64,000 nucleotides of DNA, from positions 434,001-498,000 of the forward strand of contig NZ_AQRA01000003.1 of NCBI RefSeq assembly GCF_000626715.1, written 5' to 3'. This DNA is from Aquimarina atlantica. Lineage in GTDB: Bacteria > Bacteroidota > Bacteroidia > Flavobacteriales > Flavobacteriaceae. Under the pieces are notes generated by a model. That model saw nothing but the letters and a program-made list of their open reading frames with translations, was not told where the DNA came from and searched no databases. The position numbers and the translations under genes were made by a program. Below, one piece after another: positions 33,066 through 43,114 of the stretch (the stretch's first letter is position 1; every line of letters begins with the position of its first letter).

Positions 33066-35255
33066 TTAATTTTCTTTTTTATCTCTATGAGGCTTTCGAT
33101 TATTACCTTTTGATTTATCACCTTCAGGTCTTGGAGGTCTTGGCAATAATGCTTTTCTAGATACTTTTTCTTTACGAGTTCTAGAATCAATTCCAAAATA
33201 TTTTACATCAAAAATATCACCCATGTTTACAACATCGCTAACATTTTCTGTACGTTCCCATGCCAATTCTGAAACGTGAAGTAAAACTTCGTTACCAGGA
33301 GCTTCCATATATTCTACAACAGCACCAAAATCTAGCATTTTAATTACTTTCACTTCATATACACTACCCACTACAGGCTTAAAAGTAATAGCATCGATTT
33401 TTGCTAATACAGCATCAATCCCTTCCTGACTCGTGCCGAGAATCTCTACATTTCCTTCTTCGGTAACAGGATCTTCGTTAATAACAATGGTAGTTCCTGT
33501 TTCCTTTTGTAATTCCTGAATTACCTTACCTCCAGGACCAATTAAGGCACCAATATAGTCCCCAGGAATTGTTCTGGTTACCATTTTTGGAGCATGTGCT
33601 TTTACATCGGTGTTTGGTGTTGCAATAGTATCTGTTAATTTTCCTAGAATATGGATACGACCATCGGCTGCTTGCTTTAATGCATTTACCAAAATTTCAT
33701 AAGAAAGACCTTTTACTTTAATGTCCATTTGGCAAGCCGTTATACCATCGGCAGTACCTGTAACTTTAAAGTCCATATCTCCCAAATGATCTTCATCACC
33801 TAAGATATCAGATAAAACAGCATATTTTCCTGTTTCGCTATCAGAAATTAATCCCATAGCAATACCAGAAACTGGTTTTGTTAATTGTACACCGGCATCC
33901 ATTAATGCCATAGTACCTGAACAAACCGTTGCCATAGAAGAAGAACCATTAGATTCTAATACTTCTGATACTACACGCACAGTATATGGGCAATCAGCAG
34001 GGATCATTCCTTTCAAAGCACGTTGTGCCAGATTACCATGTCCTATTTCTCTACGAGAAGTACCTCTAATTGGCCTCGCTTCACCAGTAGAGAAAGGAGG
34101 GAAGTTATAGTGCAGGTAAAAAGTTTCTTCTCCTTCATAAGATGGCATATCAATTTGATTAGCTTCTCTAGAAGTTCCCAAAGTTACAGTTGCTAATGCC
34201 TGTGTTTCTCCTCTTGTAAAAATTGCTGAACCGTGAGTAGAAGGTAAATAATCCACCTCACACCAGATTGGTCTAATCTCATCAGTTTTACGACCATCTA
34301 AACGTAATCCTTCGTTTAAGGTTAAATCACGAACCGCAGCTTTTTCTGCTTTGGCATAATATTTAGATACTAAATCTCCGAAATCTTCTAATTCTTCTTC
34401 AGAAAATGTAGCTACTATTTCTTCTTTTATTTCAGAAAAAGCCAAACCACGTTCCTTTTTAGACGACCCTGCTTTTGCAACGGCATATACTTTATCGTAT
34501 GCCATATCGTGGATTTTCTTTGCTAAATCTTCATCTTCTCTTTCTGGATCGTACTCTCTCGTCTCTTTTTTACCAAAGGCTTCTGCCAATTTAAGCTGAG
34601 CTGCACATTGTACTTTGATCGCTTCATGTGCAAATTTAATTGCTTCAACCATTTCCTCTTCAGAGATTTCATCCATCTCTCCTTCTACCATCATTACAGA
34701 CTCTGCAGATGCACCAATTACCATATCTATATCAGATTCATCTAATTGTGCTCTGGTTGGATTAATGATAAACTCACCATTTATTCTTCCTATACGAACT
34801 TCTGAAATAGCACATTCAAAAGGAAAATCAGATAACTGTATTGCTGCAGATGCCGCTAATCCTGCCATGGCATCTGGCATTACATCTTCATCATGTGACA
34901 TTAACTGAATCATCACTTGAGTTTCTGCGTGATAATCTTTTGGGAATAGTGGTCGTAATACACGATCTACTAATCTCATAGTTAGTACTTCGCCATCACT
35001 TGGTCTTGCTTCTCTTTTGAAGAAACCACCAGGATAACGACCAGACGCTGCAAATTTCTCTCTATAATCTACCGTTAATGGTAAAAAATCTACGTCACTT
35101 TGTTTGTAATTAGAGACAACCGTACATAATAACATACATTTGCCAGATTGCACAACAACAGAGCCATGAGCCTGTTTTGCTAATTTTCCGGTTTCGATAG
35201 AAATTTCTCTACCATCACCTAGGTCAATGACCTCTCTATAAACTTTTGGAATCAT
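33066..35255 (-). CDS. pnp: Polynucleotide phosphorylase
   Basis: 729 residues, usual length. A 3'-to-5' exoribonuclease that uses phosphate, part of RNA turnover in the cytoplasm. Two RNase PH domains are present (first with [19 protein letters not shown]; second with [20 protein letters not shown] and [16 protein letters not shown]), separated by an all-alpha linker. A KH domain ([19 protein letters not shown], about 562-580) and an S1 domain ([19 protein letters not shown], about 625-643) follow. The tail is rich in Pro, Arg and Lys. It lies downstream of rpsO, the conserved order, with a terminator between them. Confidence 0.97.
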   Translation of the reverse strand: MIPKVYREVIDLGDGREISIETGKLAKQAHGSVVVQSGKCMLLCTVVSNYKQSDVDFLPLTVDYREKFAASGRYPGGFFKREARPSDGEVLTMRLVDRVLRPLFPKDYHAETQVMIQLMSHDEDVMPDAMAGLAASAAIQLSDFPFECAISEVRIGRINGEFIINPTRAQLDESDIDMVIGASAESVMMVEGEMDEISEEEMVEAIKFAHEAIKVQCAAQLKLAEAFGKKETREYDPEREDEDLAKKIHDMAYDKVYAVAKAGSSKKERGLAFSEIKEEIVATFSEEELEDFGDLVSKYYAKAEKAAVRDLTLNEGLRLDGRKTDEIRPIWCEVDYLPSTHGSAIFTRGETQALATVTLGTSREANQIDMPSYEGEETFYLHYNFPPFSTGEARPIRGTSRREIGHGNLAQRALKGMIPADCPYTVRVVSEVLESNGSSSMATVCSGTMALMDAGVQLTKPVSGIAMGLISDSETGKYAVLSDILGDEDHLGDMDFKVTGTADGITACQMDIKVKGLSYEILVNALKQAADGRIHILGKLTDTIATPNTDVKAHAPKMVTRTIPGDYIGALIGPGGKVIQELQKETGTTIVINEDPVTEEGNVEILGTSQEGIDAVLAKIDAITFKPVVGSVYEVKVIKMLDFGAVVEYMEAPGNEVLLHVSELAWERTENVSDVVNMGDIFDVKYFGIDSRTRKEKVSRKALLPRPPRPEGDKSKGNNRKPHRDKKEN

Positions 35256-35440
35256 AATTTTTTTTGATTCTAACGTATCAGTATTATCATACAGATAATC
35301 CTGATATGTAATTAAACATTGGTTTCCGTCTTACTCGGACGGACAAGGTTGTGTTGTTGTAGTAATTGCGCGACCAATGAAAAACTAAGGCATGCATTTA
35401 TACTCTAGTGAAGTACAAATGTTTTTTAATTATTTAATAT

Positions 35441-35469
35441 AAAAAAAGAGGCACGCAGCCTCTTTTTTT
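35441..35469 (-). terminator. Intrinsic terminator of rpsO
   Basis: Stem AAAAAAAGAGGC / GCCTCTTTTTTT with a 5-base loop, directly after the rpsO stop; U-tract on both strands. Readthrough would be needed if pnp depends on the rpsO promoter. Confidence 0.92.
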
Positions 35470-35470
35470 G

Positions 35471-35740
35471 TTACTTTCTTAATCCTAATTCTTTTACAAT
35501 TGCACGATATCTCATGATATCTTTCTTCTTAAGGTAATCAAGTAGATCTCTACGTTTACCTACCAGTTTCACCAAAGAACGCTCTGTGTTGAAATCTTTA
35601 CGATTCTTTTTTAAGTGCTCAGTAAGGTGAGTAATTCTGTGAGTAAATAATGCAATTTGACCTTCTGCAGAACCACTGTCATTCTTTCCTTTACCGTGCT
35701 TTGCGAAGATTTCTTCTTTAACTTCTTTTGTTAAATACAT
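35471..35740 (-). CDS. rpsO: 30S ribosomal protein S15
   Basis: 89 residues from the ATG at 35740 (MYLTKEVKEEIFAKHG), the standard S15 start and length. A longer in-frame start at 35797 would begin inside the promoter element. It binds 16S rRNA helix 22 and bridges the subunits. Family marks: GSAEGQIALFTHRITHLTEHLK and LVKLVGKRRDLLDYLKKKD. It is followed by a terminator and then pnp. Confidence 0.97.
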   Translation of the reverse strand: MYLTKEVKEEIFAKHGKGKNDSGSAEGQIALFTHRITHLTEHLKKNRKDFNTERSLVKLVGKRRDLLDYLKKKDIMRYRAIVKELGLRK

Positions 35741-35794
35741 TCCAATATTATTTAAATGATTTTTATGTATCAATAGCTCTTTGCTATTAGCGTG

Positions 35795-35802
35795 CAAATA
35801 TA
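35795..35802 (-). promoter_or_regulatory. Putative -7 element (TATATTTG) of rpsO
   Basis: Minus-strand TATATTTG matches TAnnTTTG and lies about 55 bp before the S15 start. It supports the shorter start. Confidence 0.55.
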
Positions 35803-35905
35803 ATATTTTTTGGATTAGAAATGCATTTTATATGAAAAAACATATTGCAATTAAACGTTTTGCATAATATATGGTCTTAGTATTGTAACGTTAAAATTAA
35901 ATATT

Positions 35906-36733
35906 ATGAAAAGTAACTTATCTAAATTTAGTTTAATCGCATTATTTTTTTTGATTTTGGTTGGATGTAATCAAGATGATGCCGAAGATCAATTGGTATC
36001 ATCTTTTACTACCGAAGAAACCGAACTTAATGCTAAGGTAGACAATACAGCCGAGGTAATAAGCGATACATTTTTACAAGTGTATGAGTATGAAGAAAGC
36101 GATATAAAAAGCCCAATACATCCTTTTTTACCAGATTGCGCAACTGTAACCATTACAGTCACAGATACTTCTAAAGAGGTAACTGTAGATTTTGGTTCTG
36201 ATGGGTGCGAAGTTAGAGGTGGACATATCGTAAAGGGAAAGGTTAATATGTCATATGTGATAGATACAGAAGCAATGACAAAAAATATTAACTATACGCT
36301 CGAGGACTTTTTTATTGATGATATGCAATTTGTTGGATCTAAAACAGTAACCAGGCAAAAAGTTAATGATAACGGTAACCCTCAATATACAATGAATCTT
36401 GATTTAACGGTTGTTTTTGCTGATGGTACACAGGCAACCAGAACAGGATCAAAGGTTCGCGAATGGATAGAAGGCTCTTTTAATGGAAATTGGGGAGATA
36501 ATGTGTTCTTAATTACAGGTGCCTGGGAAACTAATTTCAAAAATGGAAACACGCACAGTACTACAATTACAACACCTTTACGACGAGAAGCTAGTTGTAG
36601 GTTTTTGGTGAGTGGTGTTGTTGAGTTGGTAAGAACAAATTATAGTGGTTCATTAGATTATGGTAACGGAGATTGCGATAATTTAGCTGTATTTACCAAT
36701 GATAATGGAGAAGAACGTGAGATTCGACTATGA
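35906..36733 (+). CDS. Hypothetical lipoprotein
   Basis: 275 residues with a lipoprotein signal (LFFLILVGC, Cys at about 21) and an acidic start after it (NQDDAEDQL). The remainder is predicted beta-rich (ATVTITVTDTSKEVTVDFG, KVNMSYVIDTE, MNLDLTVVFADG). I do not recognise a family. It is a single gene between rpsO and a shared terminator. Its location in the outer membrane or periplasm is the only firm inference. Confidence 0.75.
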   Translation: MKSNLSKFSLIALFFLILVGCNQDDAEDQLVSSFTTEETELNAKVDNTAEVISDTFLQVYEYEESDIKSPIHPFLPDCATVTITVTDTSKEVTVDFGSDGCEVRGGHIVKGKVNMSYVIDTEAMTKNINYTLEDFFIDDMQFVGSKTVTRQKVNDNGNPQYTMNLDLTVVFADGTQATRTGSKVREWIEGSFNGNWGDNVFLITGAWETNFKNGNTHSTTITTPLRREASCRFLVSGVVELVRTNYSGSLDYGNGDCDNLAVFTNDNGEEREIRL

Positions 36734-36759
36734 TCTGTAGGTTTTTGATGTGATTATAT

Positions 36760-36790
36760 AAAAGGGCCCAACTTTAAGCCGGGCCCTTTT
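36760..36790. terminator. Bidirectional terminator between lipoprotein gene and accD
   Basis: AAAAGGGCCC / GGGCCCTTTT (36760-36769 with 36781-36790), loop of 11, with flanking T/A tracts on both sides. It serves the convergent plus-strand lipoprotein gene and minus-strand accD. Confidence 0.88.
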
Positions 36791-36815
36791 TATATATAAC
36801 TAGATGTATTATTTC

Positions 36816-37673
36816 TTAATTTGCCAAAGGGCGATTTAGAATTAAACTTAGATATAAGTTTATCTTTTGTTTTAGTTCATGTCTAGGAGTTATGAAATCC
36901 AGGAAGCCATGTTCTTTTAAGAATTCGGCGGTTTGAAAACCTTCGGGTAATTCTTTTCCTGTAGTATCTCTTACAATGCGTGGTCCTGCAAATCCAATTA
37001 ATGCTCCTGGCTCTGCAATATTAATATCTCCTAACATAGCAAAAGAAGCTGTTGTACCCCCTGTTGTAGGATCTGTACATAATGATATATAAGGTATTCC
37101 TGCATCTGCTAATTGTGCTAACTTGGCAGATGTTTTTGCCAATTGCATTAATGATAATGCAGCTTCCATCATACGAGCACCTCCTGATTTGGAAATAATC
37201 ATAAACGGAATTTTGTGTTTTAATGAGTAATCGGCAGCTCTTGCGATTTTTTCACCTACTACGCTACCCATAGAACCTCCAATAAATGCAAAATCCATAC
37301 ATGCAATAACTAAATCATTGCCACAGGATTTTCCTACCGCTGTTCTTACTGCATCTTTTAAGTTTGTTTTTTCTTGCGCGTCTTTAAGACGGTCAACATA
37401 TTTCTTTTTGTCTTCGAATTTAAGAGGATCTTTTGAGGTTACACCTTTATCAAGCTCTTTAAATTTATTATCATCAAATAGGATTTCAAAATATTCTTTA
37501 CTACCTATTCTTACATGATATCCATCTTCTGGACTTACATAGAAGTTTTTTTCGAGTTGTTCTGCATCTACAATTTTTCCCGTTGGAGATTTGTACCAAA
37601 GCCCTTTAGGGACATCCTTTTTGTCTTCGGTCGCAGTCTGTATACCTTTTTGTGTTCTCTTAAACCAAGCCAT
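36816..37673 (-). CDS. accD: Acetyl-CoA carboxylase carboxyltransferase subunit beta (zinc-ribbon cysteines absent)
   Basis: 285 residues, usual length. With AccA it transfers the carboxyl group from biotin to acetyl-CoA, the committed step of fatty acid synthesis. The crotonase-like core is intact: [16 protein letters not shown] (about 161-176), [16 protein letters not shown] (about 198-213) and [12 protein letters not shown] (about 219-230). In the N-terminal zinc-ribbon region the four cysteines expected (C27, C30, C46, C49 in E. coli) read Ser29, Gly32, Ser47 and Asp50, so zinc cannot be bound as usual. It lies between fbaA (upstream) and a shared terminator. Confidence 0.95.
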   Translation of the reverse strand: MAWFKRTQKGIQTATEDKKDVPKGLWYKSPTGKIVDAEQLEKNFYVSPEDGYHVRIGSKEYFEILFDDNKFKELDKGVTSKDPLKFEDKKKYVDRLKDAQEKTNLKDAVRTAVGKSCGNDLVIACMDFAFIGGSMGSVVGEKIARAADYSLKHKIPFMIISKSGGARMMEAALSLMQLAKTSAKLAQLADAGIPYISLCTDPTTGGTTASFAMLGDINIAEPGALIGFAGPRIVRDTTGKELPEGFQTAEFLKEHGFLDFITPRHELKQKINLYLSLILNRPLAN

Positions 37674-37690
37674 ATAGTTTTATTATAATT

Positions 37691-37726
37691 AAAAAAAGCT
37701 GAAACTCATCAAAAGAGTTTCAGCTT
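37691..37726 (-). terminator. Intrinsic terminator of fbaA
   Basis: Perfect 12-bp stem AAGCTGAAACTC / GAGTTTCAGCTT (37696-37707 with 37715-37726), followed on the minus strand by seven T. It lies 14 bp after the fbaA stop. Confidence 0.92.
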
Positions 37727-37740
37727 AAGTTTTCAGTCTT

Positions 37741-38808
37741 CTATAATGTATTTACATTATTTAAATCCTCGAATGCCTTTTTAAGACGGTTCTTAAAGGT
37801 AATTTCTCCTTCTCGTAACCATTTTCTAGGATCGTAATACTTTTTATTAGGTTCTTCTGATCCATCAGGATTACCTATTTGTGTCTTCAGATATTCAATA
37901 TTATTGGTCATGTAATCGCGAATACCTTCATTAAATGCAAATTGCAGATCGGTGTCAATATTCATTTTAATAACTCCGTATCCAATTGCTTCTCTTATTT
38001 CTTCAACAGTAGAGCCACTTCCTCCATGAAATACAAAATCGATGTGGTTATGTTCGACTCCATATTTTTGTGAGATAAACTCTTGAGAGTTTTTAAGTAT
38101 TTTAGGTGTTAATTTTACATTACCTGGTTTGTATACACCATGCACATTACCAAAGGCTGCTGCTACAGTAAATTTATCACTTACTTTGCTTAACTCTTCA
38201 TAAGCATAGGCAACTTCTTCTGGTTGTGTATATAGTTTAGAATCATCTACATCGCTATTATCTACACCATCTTCTTCGCCACCAGTAATTCCTAGCTCAA
38301 TTTCTAGGGTCATACCCATTTTGCTCATACGAGCCAAATATGCTGCACAGATTTCGATGTTTTCTTCGATTGGTTCTTCAGATAAATCGATCATATGTGA
38401 ACTATACAATGGTTTTCCGGTTTCTCGATAAAATTCTTCTCCGGCATCTAATAGGCCATCGATCCAGGGAAGTAGTTTTTTTGCACAGTGGTCAGTATGC
38501 AAAATTACTGGTACTCCATAGGCTTCAGCCATTAAATGTACATGTTTGGCACCTGCAACTGCTCCTGCTATTGCGGCCTTTTGATCTTCATTAGATAGGC
38601 CTTTTCCAGCATTAAACTGTGCCCCTCCGTTAGAGAATTGAATAATTACAGGAGAATTTAACGCTGCAGCAGTTTCTAAAACTGCATTAATCGAATTAGA
38701 ACCGATTACATTAACTGCAGGTAATGCAAAAGCTTTCTCTTTTGCATATTTAAAAATTGCCTGGACTTCGTCTCCTGTAGCAACTCCTGGTTTGATGTTG
38801 TGACTCAT
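37741..38808 (-). CDS. fbaA: Class II fructose-bisphosphate aldolase
   Basis: 355 residues, matching the class IIA E. coli-type length. Cleaves fructose 1,6-bisphosphate into dihydroxyacetone phosphate and glyceraldehyde 3-phosphate with a zinc ion. Metal and substrate motifs: ILHTDHCAKKLLPWID (about 103-118), LEIELGITGGEEDG (about 172-185), AAFGNVHGVYKPG (about 217-229), VFHGGSGS (about 262-269) and KMNIDTDLQ (about 285-293). It has its own -7 element and terminator. Confidence 0.97.
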   Translation of the reverse strand: MSHNIKPGVATGDEVQAIFKYAKEKAFALPAVNVIGSNSINAVLETAAALNSPVIIQFSNGGAQFNAGKGLSNEDQKAAIAGAVAGAKHVHLMAEAYGVPVILHTDHCAKKLLPWIDGLLDAGEEFYRETGKPLYSSHMIDLSEEPIEENIEICAAYLARMSKMGMTLEIELGITGGEEDGVDNSDVDDSKLYTQPEEVAYAYEELSKVSDKFTVAAAFGNVHGVYKPGNVKLTPKILKNSQEFISQKYGVEHNHIDFVFHGGSGSTVEEIREAIGYGVIKMNIDTDLQFAFNEGIRDYMTNNIEYLKTQIGNPDGSEEPNKKYYDPRKWLREGEITFKNRLKKAFEDLNNVNTL

Positions 38809-38833
38809 AATTTAGTTTTGGTTTATAAGGCTA

Positions 38834-38841
38834 CAAAAATA
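38834..38841 (-). promoter_or_regulatory. Putative -7 element (TATTTTTG) of fbaA
   Basis: Minus-strand TATTTTTG, about 26 bp before the fbaA start, matches TAnnTTTG. No clear -33 element. Confidence 0.5.
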
Positions 38842-38992
38842 GTAAAATTATACGGAAACCGATAGGATTAAAATAATCATTAAAAGGTGTAGAGTTGTGG
38901 CGGTTTTAATTATCATGATTATTGGTTTTTTTACAAAAATGAGATATGTGAATGGTTTATGTTTTAATTAAGCTACCTAAAATATAAATGAA

Positions 38993-41587
38993 TTAAAAAG
39001 GATAATTAATCCCAAAATTATAAACAGCTTCAGAGAAGTTGTATCCTTTAAACCATCGTTTATCCTGATCTCTTGCTGGATTAAAAGTCTTAAATCCGAT
39101 ATCAAGCCTTAAAACGAAGAAATTGAAATCATATCGAAACCCGAAACCACTTCCTACAGTCATTTCTCGTATATCATCTAATTTTGAAAATGTAGCATCT
39201 TCTTCTTCTACATTATCCAGAACATTCCATATGTTTCCGGCATCAATAAATAAAGCTCCGTGTAATGACCCGAGAATTTTGTATCGGTATTCTGCATTTA
39301 GCGCAATTTTCATATTGGCTTCATTAAATTCATCTCTTCCGCCGGTACTTCCAGGCCCCAGATCATATACCAGCCAAGCTCTATTGTCATTAGGTCCGCC
39401 ACCAAAAAAACTTCGTGCAAAAGGAATACTATTAGAGTTACCATAAGGAAGAGCAATTCCTCCAAACGCTCTAAAAGCAACTACATTTTTTCTTCCCAGA
39501 TCCCAATGTTTTATATAATCTAGTTCTGTTTTTGCATATTGAGAAAATTCTACACCAAATACTTCAAAACGTTTATTCGAATTTTCTTTTAATCCCGATA
39601 TGTTCGAAATAGCACTTAATACATTACCTGCTAATTCGATTTTAGCTCTAAATCTCGAGTAATTTTCATCATAAAGATTTTCTCTATTATTCTTTGTGTA
39701 TGTATAACTCGACGCAAAAATTAAGTTGTCTTCTGTTAATCTTACTTTTCTTTCATTGATATTTCGAATCTCCTGTAATTGCTCCGGTGTTAAATCGGGA
39801 TCAGGTGAAGCACTTAAGGACTGTGCTATAAAACCATTTGCTCCACTAGGTATGTGTAATACAGCATTTTCTATATTTAGAGTGCCTGTATTTGGTTGAG
39901 AAAAGAATGGTGAATCTGCTTCAAGAACTCTTGTAGCAATATTATTTAGCCTGTTAAATGAAGTGTTATAAATGTTAAAATAATTACTGGTGTTTAGGTT
40001 TCTAACATATTGTATGTTAATAAGATCAAATTGATTGGTTAAGATATTGCTGGGTTTCCATCGATAATTAAATACTCCTGTAGCATTTTGTTTGTCAAGA
40101 CCGATATTTTGCTGAACATTCATTCCGAAAATAAGATTAGTGGTCGGTGACATGTATTTTGGAATAATTTTATTGGTTCTAAGCGGGAAAAGTATTTTTG
40201 GAAATGATAGTTTTACGTCTGCTCCTACTTCTGATATATTAAAGAATTTTTGACCCCCATCTACCGCATCACTAGAAGATCCAATACTTCCTCGGGCTGA
40301 TATTTCTAAAATTTCGGCACCTCCAAAAACATTTCGTATTAAAAGAGATCCTCCGAAACCAATACCAAAAGCTTGAATATTTGAAGTTGATACATCAAAA
40401 TCGATATTTGTACTGTATTTTTTTCTTGGAGTTAATAAGATACTAGCGATAAGATTTTCTCCAGAAGGATCGTCGGGATCAATCTCATAATTTATGTTAG
40501 GGTATTTAAATGTTCTTAAATTATTAATTTGATTATAAGTATTTGTACGGTCTTTATCTCTAAAGATTTCGCCAGGAGTGATAAGGACAGAATTTGTAAT
40601 TGCCTTACGGGTATATTTTATTTTGTTATATCCATAAATATTATACCCTTTGTAAAAAGTGCTATCCTTGGGTTTTTGATTTCGATTTTGATATGAATAA
40701 TCGGTAAAAATATTCACTTTACTTATTTTATGAACCTTAAAAGGGGTTCTGGCAGTAGAGTCGCCATAGGTAATCGCACGATTCTTTATGAGTAAATTTA
40801 GATTTACCTTGTGACCTGTATTAATTGTATCAGCATCAAATTTTATAAATTCTTTTTCGAAGTGATAGAGTCCAGAATTTCGGTATAATGATGTTAATCT
40901 TTCTCGTTCTGCTTCTATATCCAGAGTTTTGTATTGCTTTCCTGAAACGATTGTAGATTTTTCAGTATTAAGTTTGTATATCGAATCTGCAACTTTGGAT
41001 TCTATTCTGGTATTAAGTGAATCAATAAAATAGGGTTGGTGTGGTTTTACATAATAATCTACCGTTGCAGTTTTGTTATCTTCGGTATTAATTTTATAAT
41101 CTGCTTCAATATTAAACCAGCCGTTATTCCAGTAATAAGCCTGTAATCTTTTTATAGATCGTTTTACTTTTGATTCATCGATAATAGAAGGAGGTTCTCC
41201 TGTACTTTTAAGCCAGTCATTAATACGTGATAACCCTACACCTAATCTATTTACTTGTTTTTTTGAAAGAAATCTGGTGAGTCGTTTTTCTCGTTTGGGT
41301 TTTCTTGTTAACCAATCCTGATACAAAGAATCCTGATTTACGCTGGCTAAATTATATATGTGAAGCCTAATAGGGATTCCTAATAGTTTAGTATTAGGTT
41401 TTTGGTATAATTGATCGTATAGTTTAGGATTCTTAGTTTTGGCACTATCAACATAAATTTGATTTTTTTTCAAAAGATATTCGCTCTCGGGAACTCTCTT
41501 TACCGCATCACACGAAAATAAAAAGGTGCTAGTTAAGGTAATTAATAATATTTTTGTCAGAAAGTGTTTCAACCTGTATTCATTCAT
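38993..41587 (-). CDS. tamL: TamL: lipidated BamA/TamA-family outer-membrane assembly protein
   Basis: 864 residues. The lipoprotein signal with lipobox FLFSC (Cys at about 26) replaces the usual signal peptide; lipidated TamA (TamL) is a Bacteroidota feature. POTRA-like repeats span about 130-450 (for example IKRLQAYYWNNGWFNIEADY and SLYRNSGLYHFEKEF). An Omp85 barrel spans about 460-864, ending in a strand with a terminal Phe (FGINYPF), with motifs ARSFFGGGPNDNRAW and GSGFGFRYDFNFFVLRLDIG. It probably works with TamB in outer-membrane assembly. It is divergent from a TrmH-type methyltransferase gene with a very short gap. Confidence 0.9.
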   Translation of the reverse strand: MNEYRLKHFLTKILLITLTSTFLFSCDAVKRVPESEYLLKKNQIYVDSAKTKNPKLYDQLYQKPNTKLLGIPIRLHIYNLASVNQDSLYQDWLTRKPKREKRLTRFLSKKQVNRLGVGLSRINDWLKSTGEPPSIIDESKVKRSIKRLQAYYWNNGWFNIEADYKINTEDNKTATVDYYVKPHQPYFIDSLNTRIESKVADSIYKLNTEKSTIVSGKQYKTLDIEAERERLTSLYRNSGLYHFEKEFIKFDADTINTGHKVNLNLLIKNRAITYGDSTARTPFKVHKISKVNIFTDYSYQNRNQKPKDSTFYKGYNIYGYNKIKYTRKAITNSVLITPGEIFRDKDRTNTYNQINNLRTFKYPNINYEIDPDDPSGENLIASILLTPRKKYSTNIDFDVSTSNIQAFGIGFGGSLLIRNVFGGAEILEISARGSIGSSSDAVDGGQKFFNISEVGADVKLSFPKILFPLRTNKIIPKYMSPTTNLIFGMNVQQNIGLDKQNATGVFNYRWKPSNILTNQFDLINIQYVRNLNTSNYFNIYNTSFNRLNNIATRVLEADSPFFSQPNTGTLNIENAVLHIPSGANGFIAQSLSASPDPDLTPEQLQEIRNINERKVRLTEDNLIFASSYTYTKNNRENLYDENYSRFRAKIELAGNVLSAISNISGLKENSNKRFEVFGVEFSQYAKTELDYIKHWDLGRKNVVAFRAFGGIALPYGNSNSIPFARSFFGGGPNDNRAWLVYDLGPGSTGGRDEFNEANMKIALNAEYRYKILGSLHGALFIDAGNIWNVLDNVEEEDATFSKLDDIREMTVGSGFGFRYDFNFFVLRLDIGFKTFNPARDQDKRWFKGYNFSEAVYNFGINYPF

Positions 41588-41592
41588 TGATT

Positions 41593-41600
41593 CAAAAATA
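41593..41600 (-). promoter_or_regulatory. Putative -7 element (TATTTTTG) of tamL
   Basis: Minus-strand TATTTTTG only 5 bp before the tamL ATG, so the transcript would be nearly leaderless. Position makes it doubtful. Confidence 0.3.
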
Positions 41601-41610
41601 CACTATTTGT

Positions 41611-42342
41611 ATGGTTAGCAAAAACCAAAAGAAACTAATAAAGAGTTTATATCAAAAAAAGTACCGAAAACAACATGGATTGTTTGTTGCAGAAGGCAAA
41701 AAAGTGATTAAAGAGTTACTTGCAGCTGATCTTAAGCTTCATTCTCTCTTTACATTAGAAGTTGGAATCTTTGATGTTTCTACCACCTTAGAGTATGATA
41801 TTACAGAGGAAGAATTAAAACAGATTAGTTTTTTAACGACTCCGCAAGTTGCATTGGCAGTGTTTCATATCCCTGAAGTAAAAAAAACAAATCCAAACGG
41901 TTTGGTTTTAGCATTAGATGATATTAGAGATCCCGGTAATTTAGGGACGATAATTCGTCTTTGTGATTGGTTTGGGATACAGGATTTGGTGTGTTCTTTA
42001 CAAACCGTAGATTGTTATAATCCCAAAGTGATACAAGCTACAATGGGATCTATTACAAGAGTAAATATTAGTTATGTGAACTTACAGGATTTTTTAACTT
42101 TAGAATCACCAAATTCGAGGATTTTTGGCACTTTTATGAATGGAAACTCTATTTATACAGAGAAATTGCCCAAAGATGCTATAGTTATAATGGGTAATGA
42201 AGCAAACGGAATTTCTGAAGATATCCAGAATCTTATTAAAGATAGGATAACGATTCCACAATTTGGATCAGATCAAAAGACAGAAAGCCTTAATGTTGCT
42301 ACTGCAACAGCTATTGTTCTTAGTGAATTTAGAAGATCTTAA
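41611..42342 (+). CDS. TrmH/SpoU-family RNA 2'-O-methyltransferase
   Basis: 243 residues from ATG 41611 (MVSKNQKKLIKSLYQKKYR). The earlier ATG at 41554 overlaps tamL and adds 19 residues unlike the family. An N-terminal substrate-binding domain (FVAEGKKVIKELL) is followed by the SPOUT knot: LALDDIRDPGNLGTIIRLCDWF (motif 1; Asn and Arg in the SAM/RNA site), ATMGSITRV (motif 2) and PQFGSDQKTESLNVATATAIV (motif 3). It probably methylates rRNA or tRNA ribose; which site cannot be told. Confidence 0.93.
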   Translation: MVSKNQKKLIKSLYQKKYRKQHGLFVAEGKKVIKELLAADLKLHSLFTLEVGIFDVSTTLEYDITEEELKQISFLTTPQVALAVFHIPEVKKTNPNGLVLALDDIRDPGNLGTIIRLCDWFGIQDLVCSLQTVDCYNPKVIQATMGSITRVNISYVNLQDFLTLESPNSRIFGTFMNGNSIYTEKLPKDAIVIMGNEANGISEDIQNLIKDRITIPQFGSDQKTESLNVATATAIVLSEFRRS

Positions 42343-42352
42343 CTAAGTAAGA

Positions 42353-43060
42353 TTATTGAAACGTGAAATTTATAAAAATCCCTCTTGTCGACATTTTATC
42401 AATAGTCGAGGTATAGGGGCTGTTAGGATCATTATCTTTTACCAATTCATCAGACATAGCAAAAACTCCTCGTATAGATGGAGTAAATTTGAAATAGTAT
42501 AAATATAAATCTACACCAAAACCAATTTCATAATAATTAGTATTGGTTTTCATTCTAAATTGTCCTACGCTATTATCATCGGGATTATCTTCATTACTAG
42601 ATAAGTTCATAGAGGTAGAAACACCTCCGATAATAAAAGGCTTGATGTTATTGATTCTTTTGGTCGATACCTTTAACAATAACGGTACATGAACGTATGT
42701 TGATTTAACTTCTCGTACAGATTCAAAATCAGAAGTGAATTGAGGGTTCGAAAATCTTAGATTTCGAGTGTTAAAAGTAACCATAGGTTCTAATCTAAGA
42801 TCAAAATAATCATTTAACCTTAAATTCCCTAAAAGACCTACACTAAAACCAATAGACTCATCATGTATGATATCGGTTTCTGGGGCATCAGTTGTATAAT
42901 CAAAATTAAAATCATAAAGGTTAAATCCAAGAATATAGCCATAGCTGAATCTTGGTTTATCAAAGTTCTGAAGGTTTTGTACCTTTTCTTTAGAAAATAA
43001 CTGTGCATTCATGTTTTGAGCACATATTAAAACAACTATTAAGATAAATATTCTTTTCAT
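42353..43060 (-). CDS. porT: Type IX secretion protein PorT (outer-membrane barrel)
   Basis: 235 residues with a signal peptide (about 1-19, ending MNAQ). It is an eight-strand-type barrel: FSYGYILGFNLYDFNF, GFSVGLLGNLRLNDYFDLRLEP, YVHVPLLLKVSTKRINNIKPFIIGG, YYEIGFGVDLYLYYFKFTPSI and a final GIFINFTFQ. The sequence and its place directly beside the menaquinone methyltransferase gene match flavobacterial PorT/SprT, required for type IX secretion and gliding. It fits the window's several proteins with sorting tails. Paralogous PorT-like barrels exist, so context adds weight. Confidence 0.85.
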   Translation of the reverse strand: MKRIFILIVVLICAQNMNAQLFSKEKVQNLQNFDKPRFSYGYILGFNLYDFNFDYTTDAPETDIIHDESIGFSVGLLGNLRLNDYFDLRLEPMVTFNTRNLRFSNPQFTSDFESVREVKSTYVHVPLLLKVSTKRINNIKPFIIGGVSTSMNLSSNEDNPDDNSVGQFRMKTNTNYYEIGFGVDLYLYYFKFTPSIRGVFAMSDELVKDNDPNSPYTSTIDKMSTRGIFINFTFQ

Positions 43061-43114
43061 CTAAATTAAAATTAACCTTTTAATGGTTTAACCCTCTCCT
43101 TTATTACGGTACTA

